A DNA stretch of 64,000 nt from Pararge aegeria (taxonomy: Eukaryota; Arthropoda; Insecta; Lepidoptera; Nymphalidae): positions 6,200,001 through 6,264,000 of the forward strand of contig NC_053184.1 of the NCBI RefSeq assembly GCF_905163445.1, given 5' to 3'. Below are positions 45,650 through 56,319 of the stretch, in pieces. The stretch's first letter is position 1. Each line of letters begins with the position of its first letter. The notes beneath the pieces were generated by a model. That model was not told where the DNA came from. It worked only from the letters and a program-made list of their open reading frames with translations, and searched no databases. The position numbers were made by a program, and so were the translations under genes.

Positions 45650-45737
45650 GCCATTGCTTGCCTGGAAGAAATCGCTATAAAGCGATAATTGTATACTTTT
45701 TGTGGTGTGCAATAAAAGTATATTCATTCATTCGTTT
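45650..45737 (+). repeat. LINE-type 3' tail
   Basis: GCTTGCCTGGAAGAAATCGC, TATAAAGCGATAA, then GTGCAATAAAAGTATATTCA and ATTC repeats. Confidence 0.65.
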
Positions 45738-45894
45738 AATATTAATACATAAATATGTTTACCATCCTCGGGTTTGTCCTCAAACGCGGGCAAACTTTTC
45801 CCAATGGAAGGGGTAGGTCCATTATCACCATGATGACCTAGTGACTTGAGGTTGGTGATCATAGTATATAGTAGTAGTAGCATAAAGAGGGTAT

Positions 45895-45980
45895 CTGCCT
45901 GCTCTCCATTATATTCCCTTAGTCACCTCGTATGACAGCCGCAGTAGATCTAGAAACCTGAAGGGTATTCTCCGATATTA
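45895..45980 (+). repeat. Fragment of a LINE-like repeat
   Basis: ATATTCCCTTAGTCACCTCG then TATGACAGCCGCAG, related to 29120-29195. Confidence 0.5.
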
Positions 45981-46790
45981 GTACCTTTAATGTATAGGAC
46001 CATAAGAAGTAAAATTTAGTTTTTTCTCATGATTTATTTTTATTTTATTATATATTATGTATTAGAAATATGCCTACATCTTTTTCTTTATTAACATTAT
46101 CGAATTTGATAAATCATTTACGACTTTAATAACACACAACAACAATTCTTGAAGGAAATAAAAGGTTATCAAACATTACACTATGACTCTTAGGAGCTGA
46201 CCAAATCTTGTTCAGATTGTTAACATAAATAAAATACTAATAGACTATAATTTTAGACTATAATTATGGATATTTCTGTTCAACAAAACAGTAACCAACC
46301 AGGATTTGGAAGAAACTTACGCTATTTACTACCGTGCCGGATCGCCAGAGGTTACTTTATGTTCTTGTTATGAACACTTACATGTGATAATGATCGTGAA
46401 AGCCTGCCAAACCACACTTTAGGAGGGTTTAAACTCTAAATTCCTTTTCATAAGAACAGTAATAGCTTCAGGATTATCATCATGCTTAAGCTAATGCATC
46501 CACAACTGTATTACGCCAAAAAGTTTGCTTCAGCTGCAAAACTAAAACTATGTTTGTTACTACAACTAGCAAGCACAGAATGAAACCACATACTATGCTA
46601 TCATATTATGCTATTTGAATAGGTTTCCGTTTAAATTCTCACATATTAGGAAACAATTTCATGTACTCATCGTAAGACATTTTTTTAAGCTATTCAATGT
46701 GTAACCGAATTACGAATTAATGTTAAAGGATGCATAAATATATTTCATTAGGAGTTACCCTGTAAAAATATTAATTAAAATGAATCCCTA
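45981..46790. other. No gene seen
   Basis: Unassigned AT-rich DNA. Confidence 0.45.
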
Positions 46791-47208
46791 TCCCTCCCTA
46801 TACTAATATTATAAATGTCAATGTAAGTTTGTTTGTTACGCTTTCACGCAAAAACTACTAACCGATCCTCATGAAATTTTATACACATATTCTTGGAAGT
46901 GTTCGAAGTAATATAGGATACTTTTTATCCCGACATTAAGCTCGGTTGCTTTGGGAGAGGGGATGAAAGTGTTTGACGATTTACACCATTACTCCGACAA
47001 ATTATAACCGATTTAAATAATTAATTTTGTACTATAGAGGTTATAACATGTGTTTAATTTTGCCCAAGCTGTGGTTGGGGATAGAGGCCAGAACTCCTCA
47101 GCGGACAGCAGCAAACCCCTCATTTAAGGTTTAGCGATACTGAATACTGTTAATTTTTTTAGAACTACAACTAAATTTAATGTCACATCAAAAAACAAAA
47201 TCAGCTAG
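46791..47208 (+). mobile_element. Non-autonomous Helitron family 1, 3'-subterminal deletion
   Basis: Starts TCCCTCCCTATACTAATATT and follows the 29229 copy until CAAAAAACAAAATCAGCTAG. The usual GGACGAAGTCGCGGGCAAC block before CTAG is missing. CTAG is at 47205-47208. Confidence 0.78.
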
Positions 47209-47361
47209 TCAATTATATTTTTCCGAGTCTGGCCTTGCACTTCCTTTCAACGAACTATTACGATCATTTGGAAAGAGATAAAGGCGGGAGATTGCTGATA
47301 AAGTAAGCGTAGTTAGTTACCAGCAATTAAAAATACAAACAAACAAACTTATTATTATTAC

Positions 47362-47420
47362 ATAGCTGTTGCCCGCGACGTCGCCCCTGTTTGTTTTTGT
47401 TTTTGAAGCATCGAATAGGA
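47362..47420 (-). mobile_element. Helitron 3' end fragment, minus orientation
   Basis: ATAGCTGTTGCCCGCGACGT is the reverse of the family 1 terminus (with CTAT for CTAG); the remainder is not matched. Confidence 0.55.
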
Positions 47421-48442
47421 ACAGTTTATTTGATATATGTGTGGCAGTAACAGTTGCATAAAGTAGTCAATTGCGCTGGGTAAGCAATTTAACTTTATTG
47501 AAGATAAAAGACCGACACGCGCATAGTACCGACGCGACACGACACTTTCCTAATAAAGTGACAGGGGTCACATGATTTTAATTTTGCATGTGATTTTAGG
47601 GTTGTATCTGATTTCTTTCAGTAAAAACAATGACAGTGGTTTACTCAATAACTATTAGGTTTTCGGTTTCACACATAAGTCCCAGAGAAAGTACTTGTAC
47701 TACTAAAGCCTGTGAATTAATATTCCCTTAGTCGCGGGAAAAGGAGTCGTAGTGAGAACTTTATTCCAATCTGCTGTCATCGCCCGGCAATATATACTAG
47801 CGTAGAACTTCTGATAATGCAATTTATTCCATACAAACTTTTATCAGCTATTATACACAATATACCTGATCAACTGCACGACATCGTCCGCCCAACATTT
47901 TATTGTTAAAGTATTTTTTAAAGATAGGTATTAAAAATTTATAAATAAAATTTCTGTGTTAATTTATTTGTTTCATTTATTTCAAAACACTAAAAATAAT
48001 TAAAAAAGATGTTTAAATAATACGACAAGTTTGAAAAAGATACAGTAAGTATAACAATTTGTATTTGATCCGATAATCGAACGATCGTTAACCACTGTGG
48101 ACGCATCATCAACGAAAGCCATTGACTAATATGTACTACGTTATACAGCATCGATCTATGCATGCACCGATGGACACCAGGCTATGAAAAATAAATGTAA
48201 TTCCCGAACAGTTCTGGATGTTATCATGAAATAGCCTGGTTTAGTTAGGAGTAGGGAATTTCCTATACACAAACTATCAAGCAAAACATTTTGTTGAAAA
48301 ATTATTTTGCGAATAAAAATCCAACAGTAGTCAAAGTGGGTTTGTATGTTAGAAAAAAAAATACGGTGGGGTTTTTATATTTAAAATAAGTGCACTATTG
48401 TCATATTAATATTATATTTAAAACAGAAAAAATATAAAGATT
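47421..48442. other. No gene seen downstream of the tetraspanin
   Basis: About 1 kb of AT-rich DNA; nothing recognised. Confidence 0.45.
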
Positions 48443-48640
48443 GTTAAACTTTAAAATGATGTTGGAAAAGAGCAATCTGCTGAGTTTCTTGCCGACTCTT
48501 CTCAGTGGAATCTGCCTTCCGAACCGGTGGTAGAGTCACTACAAACAGACTGACTTGACGTTTCAAAAGTGCTTATTAATTAGGCCTACTTGAAATAAAT
48601 GAAATGAAATGAATTGATTTTGATTTTGATTTATTTAGAT
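48443..48640 (-). repeat. Interspersed repeat family I, copy 2
   Basis: GGAAAAGAGCAATCTGCTGA, TCCGAACCGGTGGTAGAGTC, GACGTTTCAAAAGTGCTTAT and a GATTTTGATTTTGATTT end. About 240 bp downstream of the tetraspanin stop. Confidence 0.82.
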
Positions 48641-48794
48641 AATACTAACTTAACATAAAAAAGACGGTGGTAATAAGTTAATTACAGGTATGTATTTAGT
48701 TTCAATTAGTAGGAATTTTAAAATATGAAACCTGCAAACTTTCTTTTTCTTTTATTGTTTTTTTATATAATTGTTTAACGCGGTTTAAATAGTG

Positions 48795-48800
48795 TTTATT
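48795..48800 (-). promoter_or_regulatory. Probable poly(A) signal of the tetraspanin gene
   Basis: AATAAA on the minus strand, 78 bases past the stop codon. This would give a short 3' UTR with cleavage near 48770-48785. A hexamer in AT-rich DNA is weak evidence on its own. Confidence 0.5.
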
Positions 48801-48878
48801 TATATAAAAATAAAATATAAATCTATTTCTATAACTCCGTAAGCCTAAAAATTAAGATTATCTTACAATTAAACTTGC

Positions 48879-48959
48879 TCAGTTTTTGTATGTAACTGAT
48901 TCATCTTCTTCTTTCTTGACTGCTTGGATGAGGACCAATGACATGACAGCATTTACCAC
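48879..48959 (-). CDS. Tsp2A: Tsp2A terminal exon: end of TM4 and cytoplasmic tail
   Basis: 81 bp including the stop at 48881-48879. The acceptor follows ttaattgttcag at 48961-48960. It encodes VVNAVMSLVLIQ then the acidic/basic tail. It is too short to stand out as an open frame and was found by following the splice phase and the expected tail. Confidence 0.9.
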   Translation of the reverse strand: MVNAVMSLVLIQAVKKEEDESVTYKN

Positions 48960-51900
48960 CTGAACAATTAATGATGTTGACATTAAAAATACTCTCACAG
49001 TCTGCAGAAGTGTCAGGGTTATGGATAGAGATGAGCGAGGTTAAGGATAAAAGTTGTTGCCAAATAATATAGTTAACCAGAAGTCCTGCTTGTAGTTCCC
49101 ACGAGAGGTGGCAAAACCACTCTAGGCATTTTTATAAATTTAAAATTCATATAAAAAATTTCGGAACCGACAGGATTTGAACCTGCAACTCTCTGGCAAT
49201 TGCGTCCTGAGCGCTTTTTCCAATTAAGCTTCGGCTCTCCTACCGTTGATGCCGAAATTAGTATATGCCTTTTTTTACATCAATCTTGCAGTTTCGATCT
49301 ACTTTTTCAAAGGTCCATATTACAATCAGACACGTTTGAAGCAAGAGATTGTTTTTTTTTTATAATTTTATAATTTTTATTAGTGTTTTTCCCTACACTT
49401 GGAGGAATTATCAATTGTATAAATTTAAAATGCATATAAAATTTTTCAGAACCGACAGGATTTGAACTCTAGGCATTCTTTTTGTCTCTATATTATATTA
49501 ATATTCTATCACTGAATATCATAAAACCTTTATGAAAATTGGTGAGAGTCCTACGTTTACTTATTCTGCTGAAATAATTTGCAAATTATTGGGGATTATT
49601 AATTTCAGATATTCTCTCGTCTGTTTTGGTGAAAAGCTTCAATCTAGCCTTGTTACCTACCGACAAAGACTTTTACGTATCAAATCTCTTAGTAGTATAG
49701 GTTAAATATTCCCCCTAGCCTTCATACCCCTAATAGACCCTCCAGAATTAGGCTATCAAATGCAAAAAAAAGAAAAGCCCACTACCATGTTAGGTAACAT
49801 CAAATTACCACCAGGTGAATTTGCAATCAAGGACAAATTTTTAATAAAAAAAAATAGGTCTATCTTAGGAGGAAAAAACTTACGCAAATCATACATGAAG
49901 CGAGAACAATGCCTGCCAACCAACCCGTCTTGCTCTCCAGAAACCACGTAAGCTCGTCTACGCAACCATGGAAGTGCGCGTTGCCAGTGACGGAGTCACG
50001 GCACTCTGATGGCAAAGGCTTATTGAGGTTGAGGAAGTCCATTGGGCCATCAGCACCGCAGCAACCAATCTGAATAGAAAACCAAGTGGGAGGTCATCTT
50101 AATTGGAAAATGCGAGAAGATTTTTTAGCGTATAGAATATTGTTTTAAAATTAAAGTTGGCAGCATATTTTATTAAATTTTTTTTTTTTTAAATATGCTG
50201 CTAACTTAAATATATAAAACAATTTAGTTACGGACAAGTCACTCTGCGTCGAAAGATATCCTGGCTTCAACCCTTGATGCAAATGTCACTCGATAATGGA
50301 TGGTTTTGTATATTCTTCCGCAGTTTCGAAAGTGTTGTAGTATCTAACAGTTGAATATGTTTATTTTCTTAATTTTAGATCGATTTAGATTGAATTTTAA
50401 TCTCTTAACTCTATCTCTTTTAATTATATCTATCTTAATCTTACAGTGCTAGTCGAACAAGGCAAAATTTTGGTCTATTTGTCAGTTAGTTAGTTTTGGT
50501 TATATCTTTTATATCTGTGTTTTGTTCAACGTCCGATAGATCTACGAAGCTATTCCGGCATTTGATTTGTACGCACGTCACTTGCAGTGCGACTGCTCCC
50601 TATGCTTCACTTCCATTCCGTCGTCGGCTGTCCATTTGTCTACAGTTTGATATTTTTTGTTACTCGTTCTGATTTTTGTAGCACTTTACAATTCGGGTCA
50701 ACGTTTGCCTACTTACTTGAAGCTAGCTAATTTTTCGGATGGATTGCTAGAGAGAATGGTATGGAGAGAATAGTAATGGACTGGAGAGAAATGGTCATGT
50801 AACGTAGAAGGACAACAATCTGTTAAAACAGAGTTAACATTTGTATGGAAAGACATCAGTACAGGAACACCAAAGAGGATGAATTTTGTCTGAACAAAAT
50901 ACAAGTAGCAGTAGATAGCGAGATGACTGCTAATAGAATGAGTGGAAAAAGAAGACATGCTGTGTTGTCCTCTCTTAAAGCAACATATGGGAAAAGAGTA
51001 ACTTAGCAAGAGGAAATATTGTTAATGTTTTACATTGCCCAGTTTTTAAAATAGTGAACTTACCCCTTCCTGCACCATCCTAAGAATTTCCCGGCTCCCT
51101 TCGTGTTGAGGGTTATTCATAAGCCTTAGGATGACGTCTTTGATGAGAGGCTGGATGCTGGAGTCGTACGTAGAGAAATCCAAAACAACACATGCGCCTA
51201 CCAATCCAAGTACGAAAGATGATATCTGAGATATTATGTACTGGAAAACAAAAGAAAAATAAATAATTCGTTTTTAAAAGTTAGATGGAAGATTTTCCAT
51301 TCAAATAAGGTTAGTTTATAACAAGATTGATGCTCAATTTAGTGGCTTTGAATCCGAATAAGTTTATTTTGAAACAATATTTTTTTCTATATATAATATG
51401 AAAAATGCGAAATATATTGTAATGTACATTGTACTCTGTTATACATTTGTTCTTATGGTGGTTTCAACCCCTGCCCTGATTTAAACGAAATTTGTCACAC
51501 ATAAAGCTTGCAGCCCCGAAGCGAACATCGGGTGCTTTTTATCCCGAAAAACCGTGGTGTTAACAAACTTGGTTACCTACTTAACAGCAAAAGCCCATCT
51601 TAAAAAAAATTGCATAGAGATAGCTTGCATCCAGGAGATAGACGAAGGATCTTTTTTGATCGGGAAAATAACCAGCACCCGTGGGATTCATATAAACTGA
51701 ATCAAACGACAACGACGTTGCGGTCAAAACCATTTATTACCTAAACAGTTAAACCTTTTTTATTAGTTATAGAACTTTTGTAACAGAGCGCGTCCGGGGA
51801 AGTACTATCGCCAAGCTTATTTCTGCCGCTAAGTAGCATTGTTCGCAGTGCTGTGTTTTAGTTCAAACGGCGATGTTGCCGGTGTGATAACAGTTAGGTA

Positions 51901-52341
51901 CATAAGGCTTAATCTGACTACGCCTCAAATTGATGGAATTAGGCGGAATGTTGTGGGAGGTGTTTCTTGCATGCCCTGTTTATAGCCGATAGTATTCCAC
52001 TTATGAATAATATCGGCCCATCTGCTTGGTCCATCAATTATAATTACATTAAAAAAATATTAATTTAATCATACTCTTAAATACCATAAGACAATCCTGT
52101 TAAAACTACCCTGTACTTAATCCTTACTTATATGAATACATACCGCATATAAAAGCTTAACGTTTTCCATGAGCGCTGAACCGCATCCAAGAAATGCTAC
52201 GACCATGATGACTAGTGAACCGATAAGTATTATGTAGATACCGATAAAGTACTTTTGCAGTTGGAGAATACTCATCCACTCGTTGAATCCGGGCTCGATG
52301 CATATCCAAAGGCATAAGGCGAATACTGAAGCACCGAACAA
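48879..52341 (-). CDS. Tsp2A: Tetraspanin, probable Tsp2A orthologue (first coding exon missing)
   Basis: Four coding exons read in transcription order as 52341-52144, 51240-51064, 50069-49884 and 48959-48879, all phase 0 with GT-AG introns, giving 213 residues and a TGA stop. In this numbering the end of TM1 is 1-14, the small loop with EPGFNEW is 15-30, TM2 is about 31-54, and TM3 is about 67-89. The large extracellular loop runs from about 90 to 174 with the CCG motif (C128, C129) and C148 and C161, a four-cysteine loop. TM4 is about 175-199, followed by a charged tail AVKKEEDESVTYKN. The motifs EPGFN, CRDSVTGNAHF, GCVDELTWFLESKTGW and QAVKKEE match Drosophila Tsp2A as I remember it. Tsp2A acts in smooth septate junctions of insect gut and Malpighian tubule. 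The N-terminus with most of TM1 is not in the visible exons. Tetraspanin identity is secure; Tsp2A orthology is inferred from recalled similarity. Confidence 0.93.
49130..49480 (-). repeat. tRNA-like repeat unit (family T), about 1.2 tandem units in a tetraspanin intron
   Basis: Minus strand carries a tRNA-like head: box A-like AGCTTAATTGGAAAAAGCGC and box B GGTTCAAATCC with arms GCAGG/CCTGT, ending CGGTTCCG (about 49240-49163). Reading on the plus strand, the 5' flank and AT-rich tail follow, and a second, truncated head (CAGAACCGACAGGATTTGAA) begins at about 49447, some 283 bp away. No cloverleaf acceptor pairing, so not a functional tRNA gene. Confidence 0.7.
49585..49855 (+). mobile_element. 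tRNA-derived SINE family B, degenerate, intronic
   Basis: ATTCTCTCGTCTGTTTTGGT, CCTACCGACAAAGACTTTTA, ATTACCACCAGGTGAATTTG, poly(A)-like end just outside the exon at 49884. Open frames across it are shadows. Confidence 0.6.
49884..50069 (-). CDS. Tsp2A: Tsp2A exon: CCG motif, rest of large loop, start of TM4
   Basis: 186 bp, 62 codons in phase 0. The acceptor follows ttttctattcag and the donor is gtaagt at 49883-49878. It carries IGCCGADGP, the SEC and HGC cysteines, ELTWFLESKTGW and the first half of TM4. This is the most diagnostic exon of the gene. Confidence 0.95.
50070..51063 (-). other. Tetraspanin intron, no repeat recognised
   Basis: 994 bp between the TM3 exon and the CCG exon. Contains a 98-codon minus frame (51009-50713) with no motifs, taken as chance. 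Confidence 0.7.
51064..51240 (-). CDS. Tsp2A: Tsp2A exon: TM3 and first part of large loop
   Basis: 177 bp, 59 codons in phase 0. The acceptor follows ttgttttccag and the donor is gtaagt at 51063-51058. It starts YIISQISSFVLGLVGACVV (TM3) and ends ILRMVQEG, so the next exon opens directly with the IGCCG motif, as expected for tetraspanins. Confidence 0.92.
51770..52050 (+). repeat. Interspersed repeat family C in tetraspanin intron
   Basis: GCGCGTCCGGGGAAGTACTA, TTATTTCTGCCGCTAAGTAG, CGATGTTGCCGGTGTGATAA, TTTCTTGCATGCCCTG, CCCATCTGCTTGGTCC. Antisense to the host gene. Confidence 0.82.
52144..52341 (-). CDS. Tsp2A: Tsp2A exon: end of TM1, small loop, TM2
   Basis: 198 bp, 66 codons in phase 0. 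The acceptor AG is at 52343-52342 after a pyrimidine run and the donor gtatgt is at 52143-52138. It encodes from LFGASVFALCLWIC through EPGFNEW to SALMENVKLLYA. An in-frame ATG-less extension upstream reads into the intron, so the protein must begin in an earlier exon. Confidence 0.92.
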
Positions 52342-52733
52342 CTGGAAAGAAGATATAAAAATATAATAATATACTTTATTGGGCAAAAAGAACTTAGTAC
52401 AATTATATTGGTATACAAATAGACAAATTAGTTATCAGTTAAATAATCTGAATTACTACAGCAATCTGTGGTTAGATAAAAAAATTATCGATATGTAGGA
52501 AGTGAAAGACTTCTGCCCCTATACTAAGATTTAACCTGTATTATAGGAGGCAGTGTTCTTCAAGTGCAACAGTTAAGAATAGGTATATAATTTTAATTAT
52601 CTTTATGATAACAGTGAAAAAATGTTTAGGTATAGTTTTAGGTTAATATATAGCAATACAGTTCTTGTTATAATGATAGTAAAATGACGGTATCATACTA
52701 TGATTATGATTATAAGGATTTATAGATGGTTAA

Positions 52734-53138
52734 TCTACATATATATATATATATATATAAAAGAGAAAGTGTGTGGGTATGTTCCGTATAGGCTCCGAAA
52801 CGGCTGGACCGATTTCAATGAAACTTTCAGGGAATCTCCGGATTGACCTGGCGAGTAATCCTGTAAAGTTTGGTGATGATCGGAGCACTCCTATTTTTGA
52901 ACTGTCAAACTGTCAAATACAGCTTTTATTTACAATGATGATTTTCTATTGTTGGGTGTACATGGGTGTAGATATTGATCTTCACCCGCTCAAGAAGAGT
53001 ATAGAAGAGAATGAATACGGAGAGAAATAAATTATTTAATATATTATGAAACTTAAATTAATAATTTAATGATGTAAGCTTATTGTTTAAATAAAATAAA
53101 GCAAAATCTAGCCCGGCGAAGCGGGCTGGGTACGCTAG
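52734..53138 (+). mobile_element. Non-autonomous Helitron, family 3, with terminal hairpin
   Basis: TC start (TCTACATATATATAT) and CTAG end at 53135-53138. A hairpin AGCCCG-GCGAAG-CGGGCT at 53110-53127 lies 7 nt before CTAG, as in Helitrons. The interior holds an 85-codon open frame (52773-53030) reading MGMFRIGSETAGPISMKLSG at its start, common transposon text rather than a host gene. 405 bp. Confidence 0.85.
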
Positions 53139-53154
53139 TGTTTAATAAACATTT

Positions 53155-53445
53155 CATGACCTCCCTGGCGCAGCATTGAGCGATGCGGTTTGAGGGGAGA
53201 GAAAGAGATTTGAGAATTTATAACTTTTTCTCTATTCTCGACTGCCTTCACGGCTTCGGCCGAGGCTACTTACCACCCTGCCCACTAAGATGTACCAATT
53301 TAGCGTTCCAGTTCGATGTCGCGTGGAAACTGATTAGGGGTATGGGATTAATATAACTGTTATACCCCTAACCGGTTAGCCCGTTACCATCTTAGACTGT
53401 AGTCAAGAACTTGTAGTAGTATAAAAATAAAAAAAAAATAAAAAA
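53155..53445 (+). mobile_element. tRNA-derived SINE family B
   Basis: Starts CTCCCTGGCGCAGCATTGAG 17 bp after the Helitron end. Body AATTTAGCGTTCCAGTTCGA, CCCTAACCGGTTAGCCCGTT; A-rich tail. Confidence 0.85.
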
Positions 53446-54714
53446 CCACTGGAACGGATGGATCATATTGTGAAGAAGCCAGAAGATGTTTATTATTATT
53501 TTATAAACGTTGCTCTGCTTTCAACCAATTATTAAATTACAATAAAGGAAAACTTTACGTGGTAGATACTGAGTGAGTTATTAATTAAATTTATACAATA
53601 TTTCACTAAATAATAAATACGAATAATAATATAAGTAAGTAAGCCACTTAAGACAGGGTCTTTACAGTCAATTGATATACACACAAGTGTCGTTCAAACT
53701 GTATGTTTAAATTAGTTTCATCTGGTTCGACACCATTAGTACTCGCTTTAAGTATTTACGTTAAATTTAAAAAGACAATCGCAATGTACGTTATTGCGAC
53801 AACTGTGTTACTCTTAAATATATTCAAGTGCCAATGTCAGATAGTGATGAGAAAAATTTATAACCTGCTCAGTTTAACTGCATTCTACGCCTTGCATCGA
53901 AAAAGATTTTCAGGAAATTCTCCTGAATTCTTTATAATAAGCTCATTAAGATCGTCGCTCAGGCACCACCTGACGACGTATCTACTATCCCGAACGCATG
54001 AAGCGAGCTAGCGAAATAAATTTAATTTGAATTGTAAAATAATCTTAAATTGAAAATTATTTTTACTCTATTTATTTTATTTTTTATAACCTGAGTTTTT
54101 ATTTGTTTTGTTTATAATATCTTAAACTTAATTTTGTAATTGCCCAGAAAATGCTTATATTTATATTTATTCGTAATTACCTTGATCTTATACTAGCTTT
54201 TGGAACCCTCGAAGCTTTAGTTAATATTTTCAGAAAGTGTTTATCACTATCATATCATTGCAGTGTAATAAAAATGCCCCCATTATTTACCCTTTTGAGT
54301 ATGGGAAGTTTTGATTTCTAAAGGCATATAACCATCATGTAGTTCCACCACTCTTTCTAACTTCCTACCCAATCCATGTCAAATAATCTGTTACTTTAAA
54401 AAGTTGGACCTACCTTCGTAGCCACTTTTAATTTGAAATATTATAGAGAAAATTAGATTTTTTTAACTTTATGTATCAAACTTCGCGAACTGCTTCCTTT
54501 CAGAGCAAAATTAAGCTCTAGAAACTTGTATAAAAAGGCAGATGCTCCACATAATTTTAGATGGACAGACGAATTATGGCCTCGGGTCGGTAATTTTGTA
54601 GAGTTACCCCTCTCCTAGAGCTATGTCCATATGGGTGCTTTTCACTCAGAACAGGACCAGTTAAAGTTATAGCGTAAATTGTCATTTTATATATATATTA
54701 AAGAGTTTTTACCT
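53446..54714. other. No supported gene
   Basis: A 102-codon plus frame at 53703-54011 contains a hydrophobic stretch (IAMYVIATTVLLLNIF), but has no recognised family and no splice support. The rest is AT-rich. Confidence 0.35.
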
Positions 54715-54765
54715 ATCCTTCATCATCATCATATCAACCCATTACCAGCCCACTAATTGGTATGA
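54715..54765 (-). repeat. Tail of interspersed repeat family J
   Basis: TCATCATCATCATATCAACC, CATTACCAGCCCACTAATTGG: the reverse of the family J end. Confidence 0.65.
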
Positions 54766-55044
54766 TTATGATTACACATATAATTTGTTTCGATAAAGGA
54801 GACGAATTAAAAACTGTACAATTTTATATATATTTTTACCATTACGAGAATTCGTGTGATTTTATACAAGTCCTTTTAGTGAATATCCATTTTTCAAAGC
54901 AGAACTTCATCGCCCGTAGATGGGAGTTCACGTACATTCTCGAGTGTTCATTTTGAATATGAACACTTCGGTGTAACTTTATATGTTTCATATTTCGCGA
55001 CAACGAGACACCCGTGTCGTCTAGTTTTACGTGCACTACAAGTT
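54766..55044. other. No gene seen
   Basis: Open frames on both strands of 64 codons are mirror shadows of one another. Confidence 0.45.
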
Positions 55045-55260
55045 AGCCTTTGATTGCCAGTGTGGCAATTGATGATGCAGCCCGAGATGGTAGCGGGATA
55101 ACCTGTTAGGAGTAGGTATAGCACTTAAATTTATCCCATAACTGTGTCAGTTATTGCACAATCGCACCGGGATATTAAACCGCTTGTCTGCGCGTCTTTG
55201 CTACTAGGATAACATAGCTATGTTATCGATCGAACAGTTAATGCCGACCACCTGATCAGA
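55045..55260 (-). mobile_element. tRNA-derived SINE family B, degenerate
   Basis: Minus-oriented: GGTAGCGGGATAACCTGTTA, ATTGCACAATCGCACCGGGA, GCGTCTTTGCTACTAGG. Confidence 0.6.
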
Positions 55261-55954
55261 CCAGTGAAAACACAAAAAATATTGATTCACAAATCCCTAA
55301 GACACGGGATGGATAAAGAAGCTATCCTAAAAAAACCCGGTACCTATAAACCCAATACTAGCTTCTGGAACAATCCGGAAATAAAACCTTAGGCTCGTGA
55401 TATTCTGTGGTTGCCAAAACTTAAAATTCTAAAGTTACTTATTTTCCATGTACTTATACAATTTTCTAAACAAAATAATTAGAAACAATGCAATTCGTTT
55501 TAAGTTTTTTCATAAGTGAACAGTTTCTTACATTGGAGAATAATTCTTTAAATATAACGTACTCGCAGCTAAACCAACGGGGCAGTCTTGTTAGTCAAAT
55601 AATATCTTCTTTTAAACGTCAATAAAATTCTAAAATAAATTATCGGATTAAAACAATTATGGTTTCAATTGTGAACAAGCCTTAACAGCTTTATCTAAAG
55701 CAAACATTAGCGGCACGTGGCGTCAGCAGTAAATCGTCTTACTCTACACAACTTGCCCGATACAGCGTTATTAAAGCTAGGTTAATTAGGAAAAGTATTA
55801 AACATTAACTATTCGGGTGCGATATAAATGCCATACTGCTTTAGTGTTATGATTTTCACTGTCTTTGTTTGTTTGTACGTTGGCTTTCTTGTTTTCTTTA
55901 GAAGGCAAAATACTTTTAACAAATTAGTTGTCTTTGTTTTAGTCTTGTAATAGT
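55261..55954. other. No gene seen
   Basis: Unassigned AT-rich DNA. Confidence 0.45.
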
Positions 55955-56205
55955 AGAGATTATTGTGACAGTGCTCGTCCGGGGAAGTACTAACGCTGTG
56001 CTTATTTGTGTCGCTAAGCATAATTTTTTCGGTCTGAAAGGCGTGATTGCCGGTGTAATTACTGTTACATGAAGCTTAACACCTACGCCTCAAATTGATG
56101 GACACAGGGCGGCATGTTGCAGGAGGATACGTGCTCATTGCGTAACCTGTGAAGTGTTGCTCTGTTTATAAGCGATGGATCTGTTTATAACCCTCAATGA
56201 TTACA
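55955..56205 (+). repeat. Interspersed repeat family C, near complete
   Basis: GTGACAGTGCTCGTCCGGGG, AAGGCGTGATTGCCGGTGTA, CACCTACGCCTCAAATTGAT, CCTGTGAAGTGTTGCTCTGT. Confidence 0.82.
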
Positions 56206-56319
56206 AAAAAAAATTATTACCGTTGACCAAATCTATGATAAGCTTATGATAATTGTTACACGGCGGATAATATGATTGGCAAATAGTATTTTTATAATTT
56301 TTAAAATTTTTTTTTTTTA

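Noticed and set aside
49163..49240. tRNA-like sequence considered as a tRNA gene
   Set aside because: The T arm fits, but the acceptor stem does not pair and several similar copies with tails exist, so it is a repeat-borne tRNA derivative.
52773..53030. 85-codon frame upstream of the tetraspanin, considered as its first exon
   Set aside because: It is on the opposite strand and lies entirely within a bounded Helitron.
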